Source: Vulcanimicrobiota bacterium (GTDB lineage Bacteria; Pseudomonadota; Gammaproteobacteria; Xanthomonadales; Rhodanobacteraceae). From it: DNA of 64,000 bases. The translations under genes and the position numbers were made by a program. The notes below the pieces were generated by a model. It was given only the letters and a program-made list of their open reading frames with translations, had not been told where the DNA came from and ran no database searches. The stretch lies in contig CAJCJD010000156.1 of NCBI GenBank assembly GCA_903970555.1, positions 1 to 64,000 on the forward strand, given 5' to 3'. Below, piece after piece: positions 17,698 to 25,789 of the stretch (the first letter of the stretch is position 1; each line of letters begins with the position of its first letter).

Positions 17698-18099
17698 ATG
17701 GCTTTCTCTGCACGTGTTTCTCAAGACGTCATCGCACAGATCAATGTGACGCCGCTGGTCGACGTATTGCTTGTGTTGCTGATCATTTTCATGATCACCT
17801 CACCCATCGTGACCCACAAAGCGAAGATGGACCTTCCGCAATTCTCATCGAAGGCGACACCTGAGCCATCCACCCCAATCCATCTAGCCATTCACGAGGA
17901 CGGCATGATGTATTGGAACGATACGTTGATAAATCAGGTCCAATTGAACACGCAACTGAGTATTGCCGCCGCTCAAGCCACACAACCCACCTTGCAGATC
18001 GATGCGGCGGATGGCACAGCCTATGACAACGTGGCACGTGTGTTGGCTGAAGCCAAAGCGCAAGGAATAGCCAGGATCGATATGCTCGGCGAACGTTGA
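17698..18099 (+). CDS. ExbD/TolR-family biopolymer transport protein, unpaired
   Basis: The 133-residue protein has the N-terminal segment INVTPLVDVLLVLLIIFMIT, which is the single membrane helix of ExbD/TolR with its proton-path Asp. A periplasmic domain of about 90 residues follows. Partners in the TonB or Tol motor (ExbB/TolQ, TonB/TolA) normally sit next to it, but none is nearby; it must work with subunits encoded elsewhere or be an extra copy, as in multi-ExbD loci of Xanthomonadales. GGAGGAAG precedes the ATG. A GC-rich hairpin follows the stop. Confidence 0.92.
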   Translation: MAFSARVSQDVIAQINVTPLVDVLLVLLIIFMITSPIVTHKAKMDLPQFSSKATPEPSTPIHLAIHEDGMMYWNDTLINQVQLNTQLSIAAAQATQPTLQIDAADGTAYDNVARVLAEAKAQGIARIDMLGER

Positions 18100-18108
18100 C
18101 GCTGTAAC

Positions 18109-18135
18109 GAGGGCGCCGCGATTAACGGCGCCCTC
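18109..18135 (+). terminator. GC-rich hairpin after exbD-like gene
   Basis: GAGGGCGCC (18109-18117) pairs perfectly with GGCGCCCTC (18127-18135) across a 9-base loop, 10 bp after the stop. No T-tract follows. Confidence 0.55.
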
Positions 18136-18166
18136 GTACCTTCGCACGCGCACCCATGGCGACCCG

Positions 18167-18179
18167 TATAATTGAGCCA
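18167..18179 (+). promoter_or_regulatory. -10 element placing transcription start at the dioxygenase ATG
   Basis: A perfect TATAAT (18167-18172) lies 6 bases before the ATG at 18179. If used, the mRNA would begin at the start codon, giving a leaderless transcript. The candidate -35 TTCGCA (18141-18146) has a long 20-bp spacer, and no Shine-Dalgarno site is visible. Confidence 0.5.
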
Positions 18180-18913
18180 TGCACAACCCTTCCAGCTCGC
18201 TGGCCTCAACGCTGTTTAACAACGTTCGACGCGATGGCTTTGCTTTTGTCACCGCCGACACCATGCATTCGGTACTGCAGTCGACGGGCGACCTATCGGA
18301 CTGGGCTGCTTTTACGGATAGCTGGAATCGGCTAGGGCCCGATACCTATCTCGCCGCAAAAGGACGTTTTCGTCGTCGGCGTCATGCAACATTCACGGCC
18401 GACGCACACGGCACTATCGCTTTAGCGCCACACCAGCCGCATTACCAGGCGTTGCAATACAACACCTTGCAAGGCGATATCCAGCGATGGTTCGAAGCTA
18501 TCGAGCCGTCAGTGGGGAGTAGCGCCAGCCTGCGCACCATCCTCACCTTTTGCAACGATTTCTTCGGATCGCTGGCACCTTCCGTCGCGCATTGGCATGT
18601 GGAGGTGCATCAGTTTCGCATCGAAGCCAGTATCGACGCGGCCGGCGAACCCACTCCCGAGGGAAGTCATCGCGACGGTGTCGACTTCGTGCTCGTACTG
18701 TTGATCGACAGGCACAACATCGCCAGCGGTACGACTACCATCCATACACCGGATGGGCAACCGCTCGGCGATTTCACGCTTACGCATCCCTTTGATGCGG
18801 CGCTTATCCACGACCCACGCGTGTTTCACGGCGTAACGGCGGTAAGGCCGCTTGTTCCCACGGAACCCGCGCATCGCGACGTCCTGGTCGTGACATTCCG
18901 AGCCAAAACATAA
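18179..18913 (+). CDS. 2-oxoglutarate/Fe(II) dioxygenase, amino-acid hydroxylase-like (BsmA/IDO type)
   Basis: The 244-residue protein matches the 2OG-Fe dioxygenase family of PF10014. HRDGVDFVLVLLI contains the iron-binding His-x-Asp, VFHGVTAV the distal His, and HRDVLVVTFR the Arg that holds 2-oxoglutarate. Characterised members hydroxylate free amino acids such as L-isoleucine or methionine; the substrate here is unknown. Translation probably starts at the ATG sitting directly at a predicted transcription start (TATAAT 6 bases upstream). It converges on the phosphoesterase gene with a 4-bp gap. Confidence 0.88.
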   Translation: MHNPSSSLASTLFNNVRRDGFAFVTADTMHSVLQSTGDLSDWAAFTDSWNRLGPDTYLAAKGRFRRRRHATFTADAHGTIALAPHQPHYQALQYNTLQGDIQRWFEAIEPSVGSSASLRTILTFCNDFFGSLAPSVAHWHVEVHQFRIEASIDAAGEPTPEGSHRDGVDFVLVLLIDRHNIASGTTTIHTPDGQPLGDFTLTHPFDAALIHDPRVFHGVTAVRPLVPTEPAHRDVLVVTFRAKT

Positions 18914-18917
18914 GCCG

Positions 18918-20372
18918 TCAGGCCTTGGTTTGTGCCGTCTTGCGGCTTGCCTTCCATGCCGCCAATCGTTCCTGGATATAGCGATCGTAGTCGTAGCCCG
19001 TTTCGAGTTTCGGCGTTGGACGATGCGTACCATCCAAAGCATCCGGCACCGGCAAACGCGATACCAGGTCGGCATACACTTCTTGCAGATGCGAGGGGCG
19101 ATTTGCGGAAGGATTTGCACCGCTGGATGTTGGAACCACCACGCCGGCAAGAGGATCATCGGTACGCGCAGTGTCGAGGCTGAGCACGGCACTGATGTCC
19201 GGCGCCGCTGCATCGCGTGCAGTCAAGGCAGGCACATTCCATCGCAACTCGACGGTCTTGAGGATCGAGGTGTGATCGAGCGGCATGGAATCTGCCGCTA
19301 CACGAAATACCGTGCCGGCAGGAATCAGCGGTGAAATCAGCACCGTCGGCACACGCGGGCCGAAGCGTTTGAAATCGAACCCGTACTCACCCACGGACGC
19401 ATCGGGCGGTATCGCACCCGACGGTGGCGGAACGTGATCGTAGCAACCGCCATGCTCATCGTAAGTCACGATCAACAATGTCTCGTTCCACGCCGGGCTA
19501 TTGCGCAGCGCGTAGTAAACATCGTGGATGAATTGCTCGCCGAGTGCGACATCGTAGTTGGGATGCTGACTATTGCCTTTCGATCCCCAGCTCGGCTCCA
19601 GAAACGTATAGGACGGAAGCGATCCGTTCGCCGCGGCAGTTTGGAAATCGGTGAATGTGCCGAAGTAGCTATCGGCCAAGCTGGATAAATCGGTGAACGT
19701 CATGCGGGTAAGCGGATCGGCATCGTAACCATAGATCATCCAACTGACATTCTGTTTGGTCAGCGAGGCGTAGATGGTTGGCGCGGTGAAGGTCTTGGTT
19801 TTGTCGTCCATATGACCTTGCGAGGTAGCCGCATGGACGAAGGCACGATTGGGCAGCGTTTCGGTCGGCACGGAACCATACCAGTGGTCGCATACGGCAA
19901 AGCCGCGTGCCAAGGCTGACAACACCGGCAAGGTATCGGGCGTATGCATGGCCATAATGTCGTTGGCGACCGTGCCGGCGAGAATCGAATCCTTCTCCTT
20001 ACCCTCCCAACCTAAAGTGTAGGAAAAATTGCTGATAAAGCCGTTGTTGGTCGCCACCGGTGGCGTCGGCGCGGTATTGCTGCCGAACAGCTGCGCGTTG
20101 GTGGCCGTATACCCCTCGCCCGGATCGGCGCCGGGCAGGAAATACGTATTCGTGGCACCGCCCGTGATCTGGAACACGGTCACCGTCTCTTTGCCGCTCG
20201 CACCAGGATTCGACTCTTTGCCTGTCAACCCTTCAAACGGGTGGCCGCTTGGAGAAACATTACCGGCGTCGGTATAGAGAAAACCGAGCATGTGATCGAA
20301 AGAGCGGTTCTCCAACATCAGCACGACGACGTGATTGATGGAGGACAGCGAATTCGTACTTTTTGAAGCCAT
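18918..20372 (-). CDS. AcpA/phospholipase C-type phosphoesterase
   Basis: The 484-residue enzyme belongs to the phosphoesterase family PF04185 (alkaline-phosphatase superfamily). INHVVVLMLENRSFDHMLGF is the metal-binding N-terminal signature, followed by DHWYGSVPTETLPNRAF, the TYDEHGGCYDHVPPP metal-site loop and LDHTSILKTVE. Members hydrolyse phospholipids or phosphomonoesters, usually outside the cytosol. No signal peptide is visible before the catalytic domain, which is unusual. ATG 20372 with AAGGTGG is chosen over 20411. Confidence 0.92.
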   Translation of the reverse strand: MASKSTNSLSSINHVVVLMLENRSFDHMLGFLYTDAGNVSPSGHPFEGLTGKESNPGASGKETVTVFQITGGATNTYFLPGADPGEGYTATNAQLFGSNTAPTPPVATNNGFISNFSYTLGWEGKEKDSILAGTVANDIMAMHTPDTLPVLSALARGFAVCDHWYGSVPTETLPNRAFVHAATSQGHMDDKTKTFTAPTIYASLTKQNVSWMIYGYDADPLTRMTFTDLSSLADSYFGTFTDFQTAAANGSLPSYTFLEPSWGSKGNSQHPNYDVALGEQFIHDVYYALRNSPAWNETLLIVTYDEHGGCYDHVPPPSGAIPPDASVGEYGFDFKRFGPRVPTVLISPLIPAGTVFRVAADSMPLDHTSILKTVELRWNVPALTARDAAAPDISAVLSLDTARTDDPLAGVVVPTSSGANPSANRPSHLQEVYADLVSRLPVPDALDGTHRPTPKLETGYDYDRYIQERLAAWKASRKTAQTKA

Positions 20373-20579
20373 GTCGTGCCACCTTGGGCATACGAAAGAT
20401 GTGGCCGCCATTGGGCCATGATGATCGTCGTCGTTACATCAACGGCTCACTGATACGTACGAGTAGGCAGCCCGCCGTGCCCACGCGGTTTCCTAAAGTA
20501 TCGAGCCTCTGTGACATTTTGGGGCTCGCGGCTCAGGGCTTCCCATAGCATCGGACATGATAGAGACGGCACCCCCAAC

Positions 20580-21485
20580 TCAAGAAACATCGAGATAGGG
20601 CGCCATCACGTCCGCAAGCCAATCCATGAACACTTGCACGCGGGCAGACACGTTGCGCCGTTGTGCGTAAAGCAGCGACACCGTCATGGGTTCGGCGCGA
20701 TATTGCGGCAGCACTTCGACCAAAGAGCCATTCTCGATCGCCTGCCAGATGCCCGCGCGCGGCGCTTGGATAATACCCAGCCCGGCAAGACAACCCGCCT
20801 CATAGGCGTCAATGCTGTTGACGGTGAATACGCTAGACATGGGTATGTACCGACACACCGAACCATCCATGTATTCGAAACCGGGCGGCCGTTGGCCCAG
20901 CGTCGAGACGTAATGAATGAGCTTGTGGTTCGCCAAGTCGCTGAGCTCACGCGGCGTACCGTTTTCTTCGAGATACGCCGGGCTGGCGCAATTGATCACC
21001 CGAAGTCGGCCCAATGGTCGCGCGACCAGGCTGGAATCTTCCAGTGTGCCGACGCGCACGACGCAGTCGAAGCCCTCGCCGACGACATCCACGCGGCGAT
21101 CCGTGCAACTCAGTTCCACTTCGATGTGCGGATGTTGGCGGATGAACTGCGGCAACTGCGGGATGACTTGATGGCGCGCAATACGACTGTTCATATCCAC
21201 GCGCAAACGCCCACGCAGCGACTGCGGCGCGTGTTGAAACATGGCAGCCAGCTCGTCCATGTCCGCCAGCAGACTTTTGCAGCGCTCGTAGAAACGCTCA
21301 CCGTCCTGCGTCATCTGCACGTGGCGCGTGGTCCGGCGCAGCAGCTGAGTCCCCAACTGCCCTTCCAACTGCTGCACAGCCATAGAGGCGCTCGCCTTGG
21401 GCAGACCCAGGCTGTCAGCGGCCCGAGTGAAGCTGGCCATCTCGGCCACCCGCACGAAGATATGCATGGCATCGATTCGGTTCAT
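20580..21485 (-). CDS. LysR-family transcriptional regulator
   Basis: The 301-residue protein has an N-terminal winged helix (FVRVAEMASFTRAADSLGLP followed by KASASMAVQQLEGQLGTQLL) and a C-terminal inducer-binding domain of the kind seen in the CrgA/DsdC-like PF03466 group. It is transcribed divergently from an SDR gene, the classical arrangement in which LysR controls its neighbour; an inverted repeat at 21520-21538 is the likely binding site. The co-inducer is unknown. Confidence 0.93.
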   Translation of the reverse strand: MNRIDAMHIFVRVAEMASFTRAADSLGLPKASASMAVQQLEGQLGTQLLRRTTRHVQMTQDGERFYERCKSLLADMDELAAMFQHAPQSLRGRLRVDMNSRIARHQVIPQLPQFIRQHPHIEVELSCTDRRVDVVGEGFDCVVRVGTLEDSSLVARPLGRLRVINCASPAYLEENGTPRELSDLANHKLIHYVSTLGQRPPGFEYMDGSVCRYIPMSSVFTVNSIDAYEAGCLAGLGIIQAPRAGIWQAIENGSLVEVLPQYRAEPMTVSLLYAQRRNVSARVQVFMDWLADVMAPYLDVS

Positions 21486-21519
21486 GAACTACTCCGCACG
21501 CAACCGCCCATCCATCGAT

Positions 21520-21538
21520 TGTTCAAAATTTATGAACA
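21520..21538. promoter_or_regulatory. Putative LysR-type binding site
   Basis: TGTTCA (21520-21525) and TGAACA (21533-21538) form a perfect inverted repeat with a 7-bp AT-only spacer, in the 142-bp gap between the divergent LysR and SDR genes. It fits the T-N11-A form of LysR boxes. Confidence 0.7.
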
Positions 21539-21627
21539 CACATCTCATCATCCGTCGGTTTATGCGCCCTGTACAGATCAATATGCTGACTGGGTTGCTT
21601 TCCTAACCGCCGACGGAGATACCCCCT

Positions 21628-22392
21628 ATGAGCGCGCAAACCCCCATCGCCTTGATCACCGGCGGTAGCCGCGGCCTGGGCAAGAGCATGGCCCTGAAAC
21701 TGGCCGAACATGGCACGGACGTGGTGCTGACCTATCGCTCCGGCCACGCTCAGGCGGAAGCCGTTGTCGCTGCGATCCAGACGCTCGGCCGCCGTGCAGT
21801 CGCTCTGCCGTTGGATGTCGGCAAAGCCGCTGGCTTCAAGAGCTTTGCCGAGCAGCTGCGCACCACCCTGCAGCAACACTGGCAGCGCGGCCAGTTCGAT
21901 TACCTGGTCAACAATGCCGGCATCGGCATTCACGCCAGCTTTGCCGACACCACAGAAGCGCAGTTTGACGAGCTGGTAAACATCCACTTCAAAGGCACAT
22001 TCTTCCTTACCCAGGCGCTGCTCCCACTGATCGCCGACGGTGGCCGTATCTTGAACATATCGACTGGGCTCGCCCGCTTCGCGCTGCCCGGCTATGCCGC
22101 GTATGCGTCGATGAAAGGCGCCATCGAGGTGCTCACCCGCTATCTGGCTAAGGAGCTTGGCGCACGCGGCATCGCCGTCAACACGCTGGCGCCGGGCGCC
22201 ATCGAAACCGACTTCGGTGGTGGCACGGTCCGCGATAATGCCGATGTGAACGCATTCATCGCGTCGCAAACGGCCTTGGGCCGCGTCGGCAAGCCGGATG
22301 ACATCGGCGGCGTGGTGGCGGCGCTGCTATCGAAAGACAGCGGATGGATCAACGGCCAACGCATCGAAGCGTCTGGCGGCATGTTTATTTAA
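21628..22392 (+). CDS. Short-chain dehydrogenase/reductase (SDR)
   Basis: The 254-residue NAD(P)-dependent oxidoreductase has TGGSRGLG (nucleotide-binding loop), DYLVNNAG, the catalytic Ser in LNISTGLAR and YAAYASMKGA with the Tyr-x3-Lys. The usual PGAIETDF follows. This makes it a classical SDR of the FabG-like group; FabG itself is unlikely because no fatty-acid genes surround it. The probable regulator is the divergent LysR gene. The start has CGGAGA at suitable distance. Confidence 0.93.
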   Translation: MSAQTPIALITGGSRGLGKSMALKLAEHGTDVVLTYRSGHAQAEAVVAAIQTLGRRAVALPLDVGKAAGFKSFAEQLRTTLQQHWQRGQFDYLVNNAGIGIHASFADTTEAQFDELVNIHFKGTFFLTQALLPLIADGGRILNISTGLARFALPGYAAYASMKGAIEVLTRYLAKELGARGIAVNTLAPGAIETDFGGGTVRDNADVNAFIASQTALGRVGKPDDIGGVVAALLSKDSGWINGQRIEASGGMFI

Positions 22393-22535
22393 GAAATGGC
22401 CCGAGACAAACGTGCCCTGCGCCATCGCGACCGCATCACGCTGGGCACGCTGTCTCCACCATAAGTATCTACGCGCCCCTCCCAGAACGGTGTACCTTCA
22501 GTGTTCCGCTGAAACCATCCATCCGGGAGTCAGCC

Positions 22536-24512
22536 GTGCTTAGCTCCAACCCGATCGATACCGCGCCCAGCCGCGAGCAAACTCTGCATACCCTTTACGA
22601 GGCGGCGGAACTCGAGCACTGCCTCATGTGCACCTATCTGTACGCGGTGTTTTCGCTCAAATCGTCCGTGGAGGAAGGTTTGAGCGCACAACAGCTTGAG
22701 GCCGTGACGCGTTGGCGTCGCACCATCACGCAGATCGCCATCGAAGAGATGAGCCATCTCACCTCAGTGTGGAACATTACCGCCGCACTGGGCGGCGCGC
22801 CGCGCGTAGGCCGTTTCAACTTTCCGCTCGACCCTGGCTTCCTGCCGGCCCGAGTCGTCGTGAAACTCGCGCCTTTCAACATGGCCACGCTGCAACATTT
22901 CATTTATCTGGAAAGACCCGCCGACTCGTCCGAATTGGATGGCGCGGGATTCGAGCCGGAACGCCTTTTCATACGCGGCGCCGATAGTCCGCGATTCACC
23001 CCCATGGCACTGAACTACGACACCGTGGGTACCTTTTACGAAGAACTGGGCGAGAACATACGTCAACTGGTTCAGGCGCATGGCGAAGCCGGTGCGCTGT
23101 GCGGTGATCCGGCATTGCAGTTGACCGATGCCGATGTCGCACTGCCGGGCACGAAACGCGTGATCTGCTCGAAAACCGCACTCGCTGCGTTCGACAAAAT
23201 CATCACGCAGGGCGAAGGCGCGCTACACAACGCCGTAGGTTCGCACTATCAAAAATTCGTAGAGATCCGCGAGGAATATCTCGCGTTGCTTGCCGCCGAT
23301 CCTTCTTTTACACCGGCATTTCCCGCAGCGACCAACCCCGTGTTACGTCGCCCCGCGCGACCGGAGGGCCGTGTGTGGCTCGAGGATGCTCGCGCCATCG
23401 CCACCGTCGATCTGGCCAATAGCATCTACGGATTGATGCAGCGCCTGCTCGCTTATACGTATGCCGTGCCGACGCAAGATCCGGACAAGGCTTTGTCGTT
23501 GGATCTGGCTATTGGCCTGATGCACGCATTGGTGCCATTGGCCGAACGGGCAGCGCGATTGCCGGCCGGCCCGTCGAACCCGGAATGTCACGCGGGTGTT
23601 TCGTTCATTACATTGCGAGATAGCGCTGCACTGCCACCCGGCCCCTCTGCACGCCGCTTTTTCCGCGAGCGCTTCGAACAATTGGCGCAGGGCGCGATAC
23701 GCATGCAAGAGCCAGGTGACCCGCGTACCACCGCTGCGGCGTCGATCATGTCCAAACTTTCGCAAAAGGCGATGCAGGGTTTCGATCTTTCCAGGCCCGC
23801 GCATGCGGCGGTCACGCCAGCGAAACCCGAAGCACCTGCCGCGGTCTCGCCGCCTCCAGCCACATCCGTGCAAGACGGCGTCGAGCACATCGAAGGCGAA
23901 AAGCTCACTCTGGTGTACGAAGTCAAGCGATGCATTCACGCACGCTTCTGCGTCACTGGCGCGCCGACCGTATTCCTCGCCAACGTGCAAGGTCCATGGA
24001 TTCATCCCGATGCAATGGATGTGGAACGGCTGGTGGATATTGCCCACGCCTGCCCTTCCGGCGCGATTCGCTACAAGCGGCGCGACGGTCGCCCTGATGA
24101 ATCCGCGCCGCCGGTCAATCTGGCGGGCATACGCGAGGCTGGCCCTTATGCATTTCGTGGCGACTTGCGTTTGAACGGCGTGCCTGCTGGCTATCGCGCC
24201 ACGCTATGCCGTTGCGGCGCGTCGAAGAACAAACCGTTCTGCGACGGTTCGCATCACGATATAGGTTTCAATGCCACTGGCGAGCCACCCACCGGAACAT
24301 CCACCGATGCGCTGCCGGTACGCGATGGCCCGCTACATATCGACCCGCAGACCAACGGCCCGCTGAAAGTGAGCGGCAATCTTGAGATTACGAGTGGCAC
24401 CGGACGCATGGTGGCGCGAATTACCGGCGCATTCCTGTGTCGCTGCGGCCATAGTCAGAACAAGCCGTTTTGCGATGGCAGCCACGCCACTGTCGGGTTT
24501 ATTGCGGATTGA
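22536..24512 (+). CDS. VioB-like ferritin-type protein fused to [4Fe-4S] and two CDGSH domains
   Basis: The 658-residue protein starts at a GTG with GGGAG 6 bp upstream. Residues about 10-330 are a ferritin-like domain of the iminophenyl-pyruvate dimer synthase (VioB/RebD) type, with carboxylate/His clusters in LYEAAELEHCLMC and IAIEEMSHLTSVWNI. After a Pro/Ala linker (about 425-450) comes a Fer4_19-type mono-cluster domain (KRCIHARFCVTGAPTVF ... ACPSGAIRY), then two CDGSH iron-sulfur motifs, CRCGASKNKPFCDGSH (about 558) and CRCGHSQNKPFCDGSH (about 635). It is probably a multi-cluster redox enzyme acting on an aromatic or amino-acid-derived substrate; the reaction is unknown. No violacein-like biosynthetic genes are adjacent. 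Confidence 0.88.
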   Translation: MLSSNPIDTAPSREQTLHTLYEAAELEHCLMCTYLYAVFSLKSSVEEGLSAQQLEAVTRWRRTITQIAIEEMSHLTSVWNITAALGGAPRVGRFNFPLDPGFLPARVVVKLAPFNMATLQHFIYLERPADSSELDGAGFEPERLFIRGADSPRFTPMALNYDTVGTFYEELGENIRQLVQAHGEAGALCGDPALQLTDADVALPGTKRVICSKTALAAFDKIITQGEGALHNAVGSHYQKFVEIREEYLALLAADPSFTPAFPAATNPVLRRPARPEGRVWLEDARAIATVDLANSIYGLMQRLLAYTYAVPTQDPDKALSLDLAIGLMHALVPLAERAARLPAGPSNPECHAGVSFITLRDSAALPPGPSARRFFRERFEQLAQGAIRMQEPGDPRTTAAASIMSKLSQKAMQGFDLSRPAHAAVTPAKPEAPAAVSPPPATSVQDGVEHIEGEKLTLVYEVKRCIHARFCVTGAPTVFLANVQGPWIHPDAMDVERLVDIAHACPSGAIRYKRRDGRPDESAPPVNLAGIREAGPYAFRGDLRLNGVPAGYRATLCRCGASKNKPFCDGSHHDIGFNATGEPPTGTSTDALPVRDGPLHIDPQTNGPLKVSGNLEITSGTGRMVARITGAFLCRCGHSQNKPFCDGSHATVGFIAD

Positions 24513-24528
24513 TCGCGCAGTGCGTGTA

Positions 24529-24557
24529 GGACGAAGGCGGCGTGACCGCCTTCGTCC
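24529..24557. terminator. Strong hairpin between convergent genes
   Basis: GGACGAAGGCGG and CCGCCTTCGTCC form a perfect 12-bp stem with a 5-base loop, between the stop codons of the ferritin-fusion gene and the beta-propeller gene. T-tracts are poor on both sides. Confidence 0.65.
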
Positions 24558-24571
24558 GTTGCTTCAATCAA

Positions 24572-25735
24572 TTAACGCATGATGCCAGTGTGACCCAGCG
24601 AATAGCGGCCGGGCTGCGGCCACACGGCCAGACCGTGCGGTTCCATGCCGACCTTGATGATCTTCACTTTGCCTGTGGCCGTATCAAAGGCGTATACCAC
24701 GTCATCGAAGCGACCCGACAGCCACAACCATTTGCCGTCAGCGGTGACGTTGCCCATATCGGGGCTACCACCACCAGGGATCGGCCAGTTGGCAACGACC
24801 TTGCGCGTCGCGAAGTCGATCACCGACACACTGCCCGGGCCGTTGCGTGGACCGTGCACGCGATTGGAGCCGCGATTGGCGACATAAAGCTTGGTGCCAT
24901 CGCGACTCGGATACATGCCGTGCGTACCGATGCCCGTCTTGATGAACCCAATCTGCTTGAAGCTGTCGCCGTCGATCAGGTAAACGCCGTTCGCCATCAT
25001 GTCGGCAACGTAGAACACTTTGCCATCGGGCGAAACGCGAATGTCCTGCGGCATGCCGCCCTTGTGCAACTCGAGATAGCCAACAACCTTCTGGTTGACC
25101 ATGTCGATCTTGGCCACCATGCCGCCGAATTCACACGTGAAGATGGCGTACTTGCCATCAATGGAGAAATCCGCGTGGTTGATGCCCTTGCATTGCGGCG
25201 CCTGCAGGCTGAACTTCAGGGCCATGGTGTGGGCATCGCGGAAATCCAGGCGCGCATGCGCCTCGGCCACCACGATGGCCTCCTTGCCATTGGGCGTGAA
25301 GTACATGTTGTAGGGATCGTCGACCTTCACCGACTGGCCAGGCTTGCCCTTCCATGGATCGATCGGGGTCAGGCTACCGTCGGTACGCCCTTCAGCGTTG
25401 TTGGTCACCCACAGCGTTTTCAAATCCCACGAGGGAACCACATGCTGCGGGCTGTAACCGACAGGAAATTTGTACAACACCTTGAAGGTGGACGGATCGA
25501 TGACGTAGACGTCATTCGATCGCAGATTGGGAACATAAATGCGCGGCAACGCTCCAGCCACTGCGGGGCTGAACATGTTGTAGCCGGCATCGCTGTACAT
25601 GTTGTTGGGGTTCGTGACCGCCGGCATACCTGGAACGGTCGTTACCGTTTGCGCCATCGCGGCCGTGGTGACGCACAAACCAACCAGCGCAGCGCCAACG
25701 TGCGAAGCAAGACGCCCAAAACGTTCAAATTTCAC
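24572..25735 (-). CDS. Secreted YVTN-type beta-propeller protein
   Basis: The 387-residue protein has a signal peptide (ending AAMAQ, about residue 29) and about seven propeller blades. Blade motifs include RIYVPNLRSNDVYVIDPSTF, KLYVANRGSNRVHGP and KWLWLSGRFDDVVYAFDTATG. YVTN propellers bind partners or cofactors in the periplasm; several accompany PQQ- or haem-dependent redox systems. The GTG at 25735 with CAGGA is preferred because it puts Lys next to the start and leaves a normal signal peptide; ATG 25759 is the alternative. It lies 54 bp downstream of the creatininase gene, in the same direction. Confidence 0.85.
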   Translation of the reverse strand: MKFERFGRLASHVGAALVGLCVTTAAMAQTVTTVPGMPAVTNPNNMYSDAGYNMFSPAVAGALPRIYVPNLRSNDVYVIDPSTFKVLYKFPVGYSPQHVVPSWDLKTLWVTNNAEGRTDGSLTPIDPWKGKPGQSVKVDDPYNMYFTPNGKEAIVVAEAHARLDFRDAHTMALKFSLQAPQCKGINHADFSIDGKYAIFTCEFGGMVAKIDMVNQKVVGYLELHKGGMPQDIRVSPDGKVFYVADMMANGVYLIDGDSFKQIGFIKTGIGTHGMYPSRDGTKLYVANRGSNRVHGPRNGPGSVSVIDFATRKVVANWPIPGGGSPDMGNVTADGKWLWLSGRFDDVVYAFDTATGKVKIIKVGMEPHGLAVWPQPGRYSLGHTGIMR

Positions 25736-25789
25736 AGCACATTCCTGTATCAGAGACAAAACAAAAAATGGATGGCATCTGCGGCAACG

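Noticed and set aside
20511-21668. 385-residue plus-strand ORF
   Set aside because: It covers the LysR gene on the opposite strand; a His/Arg-rich translation typical of GC-rich shadow frames.
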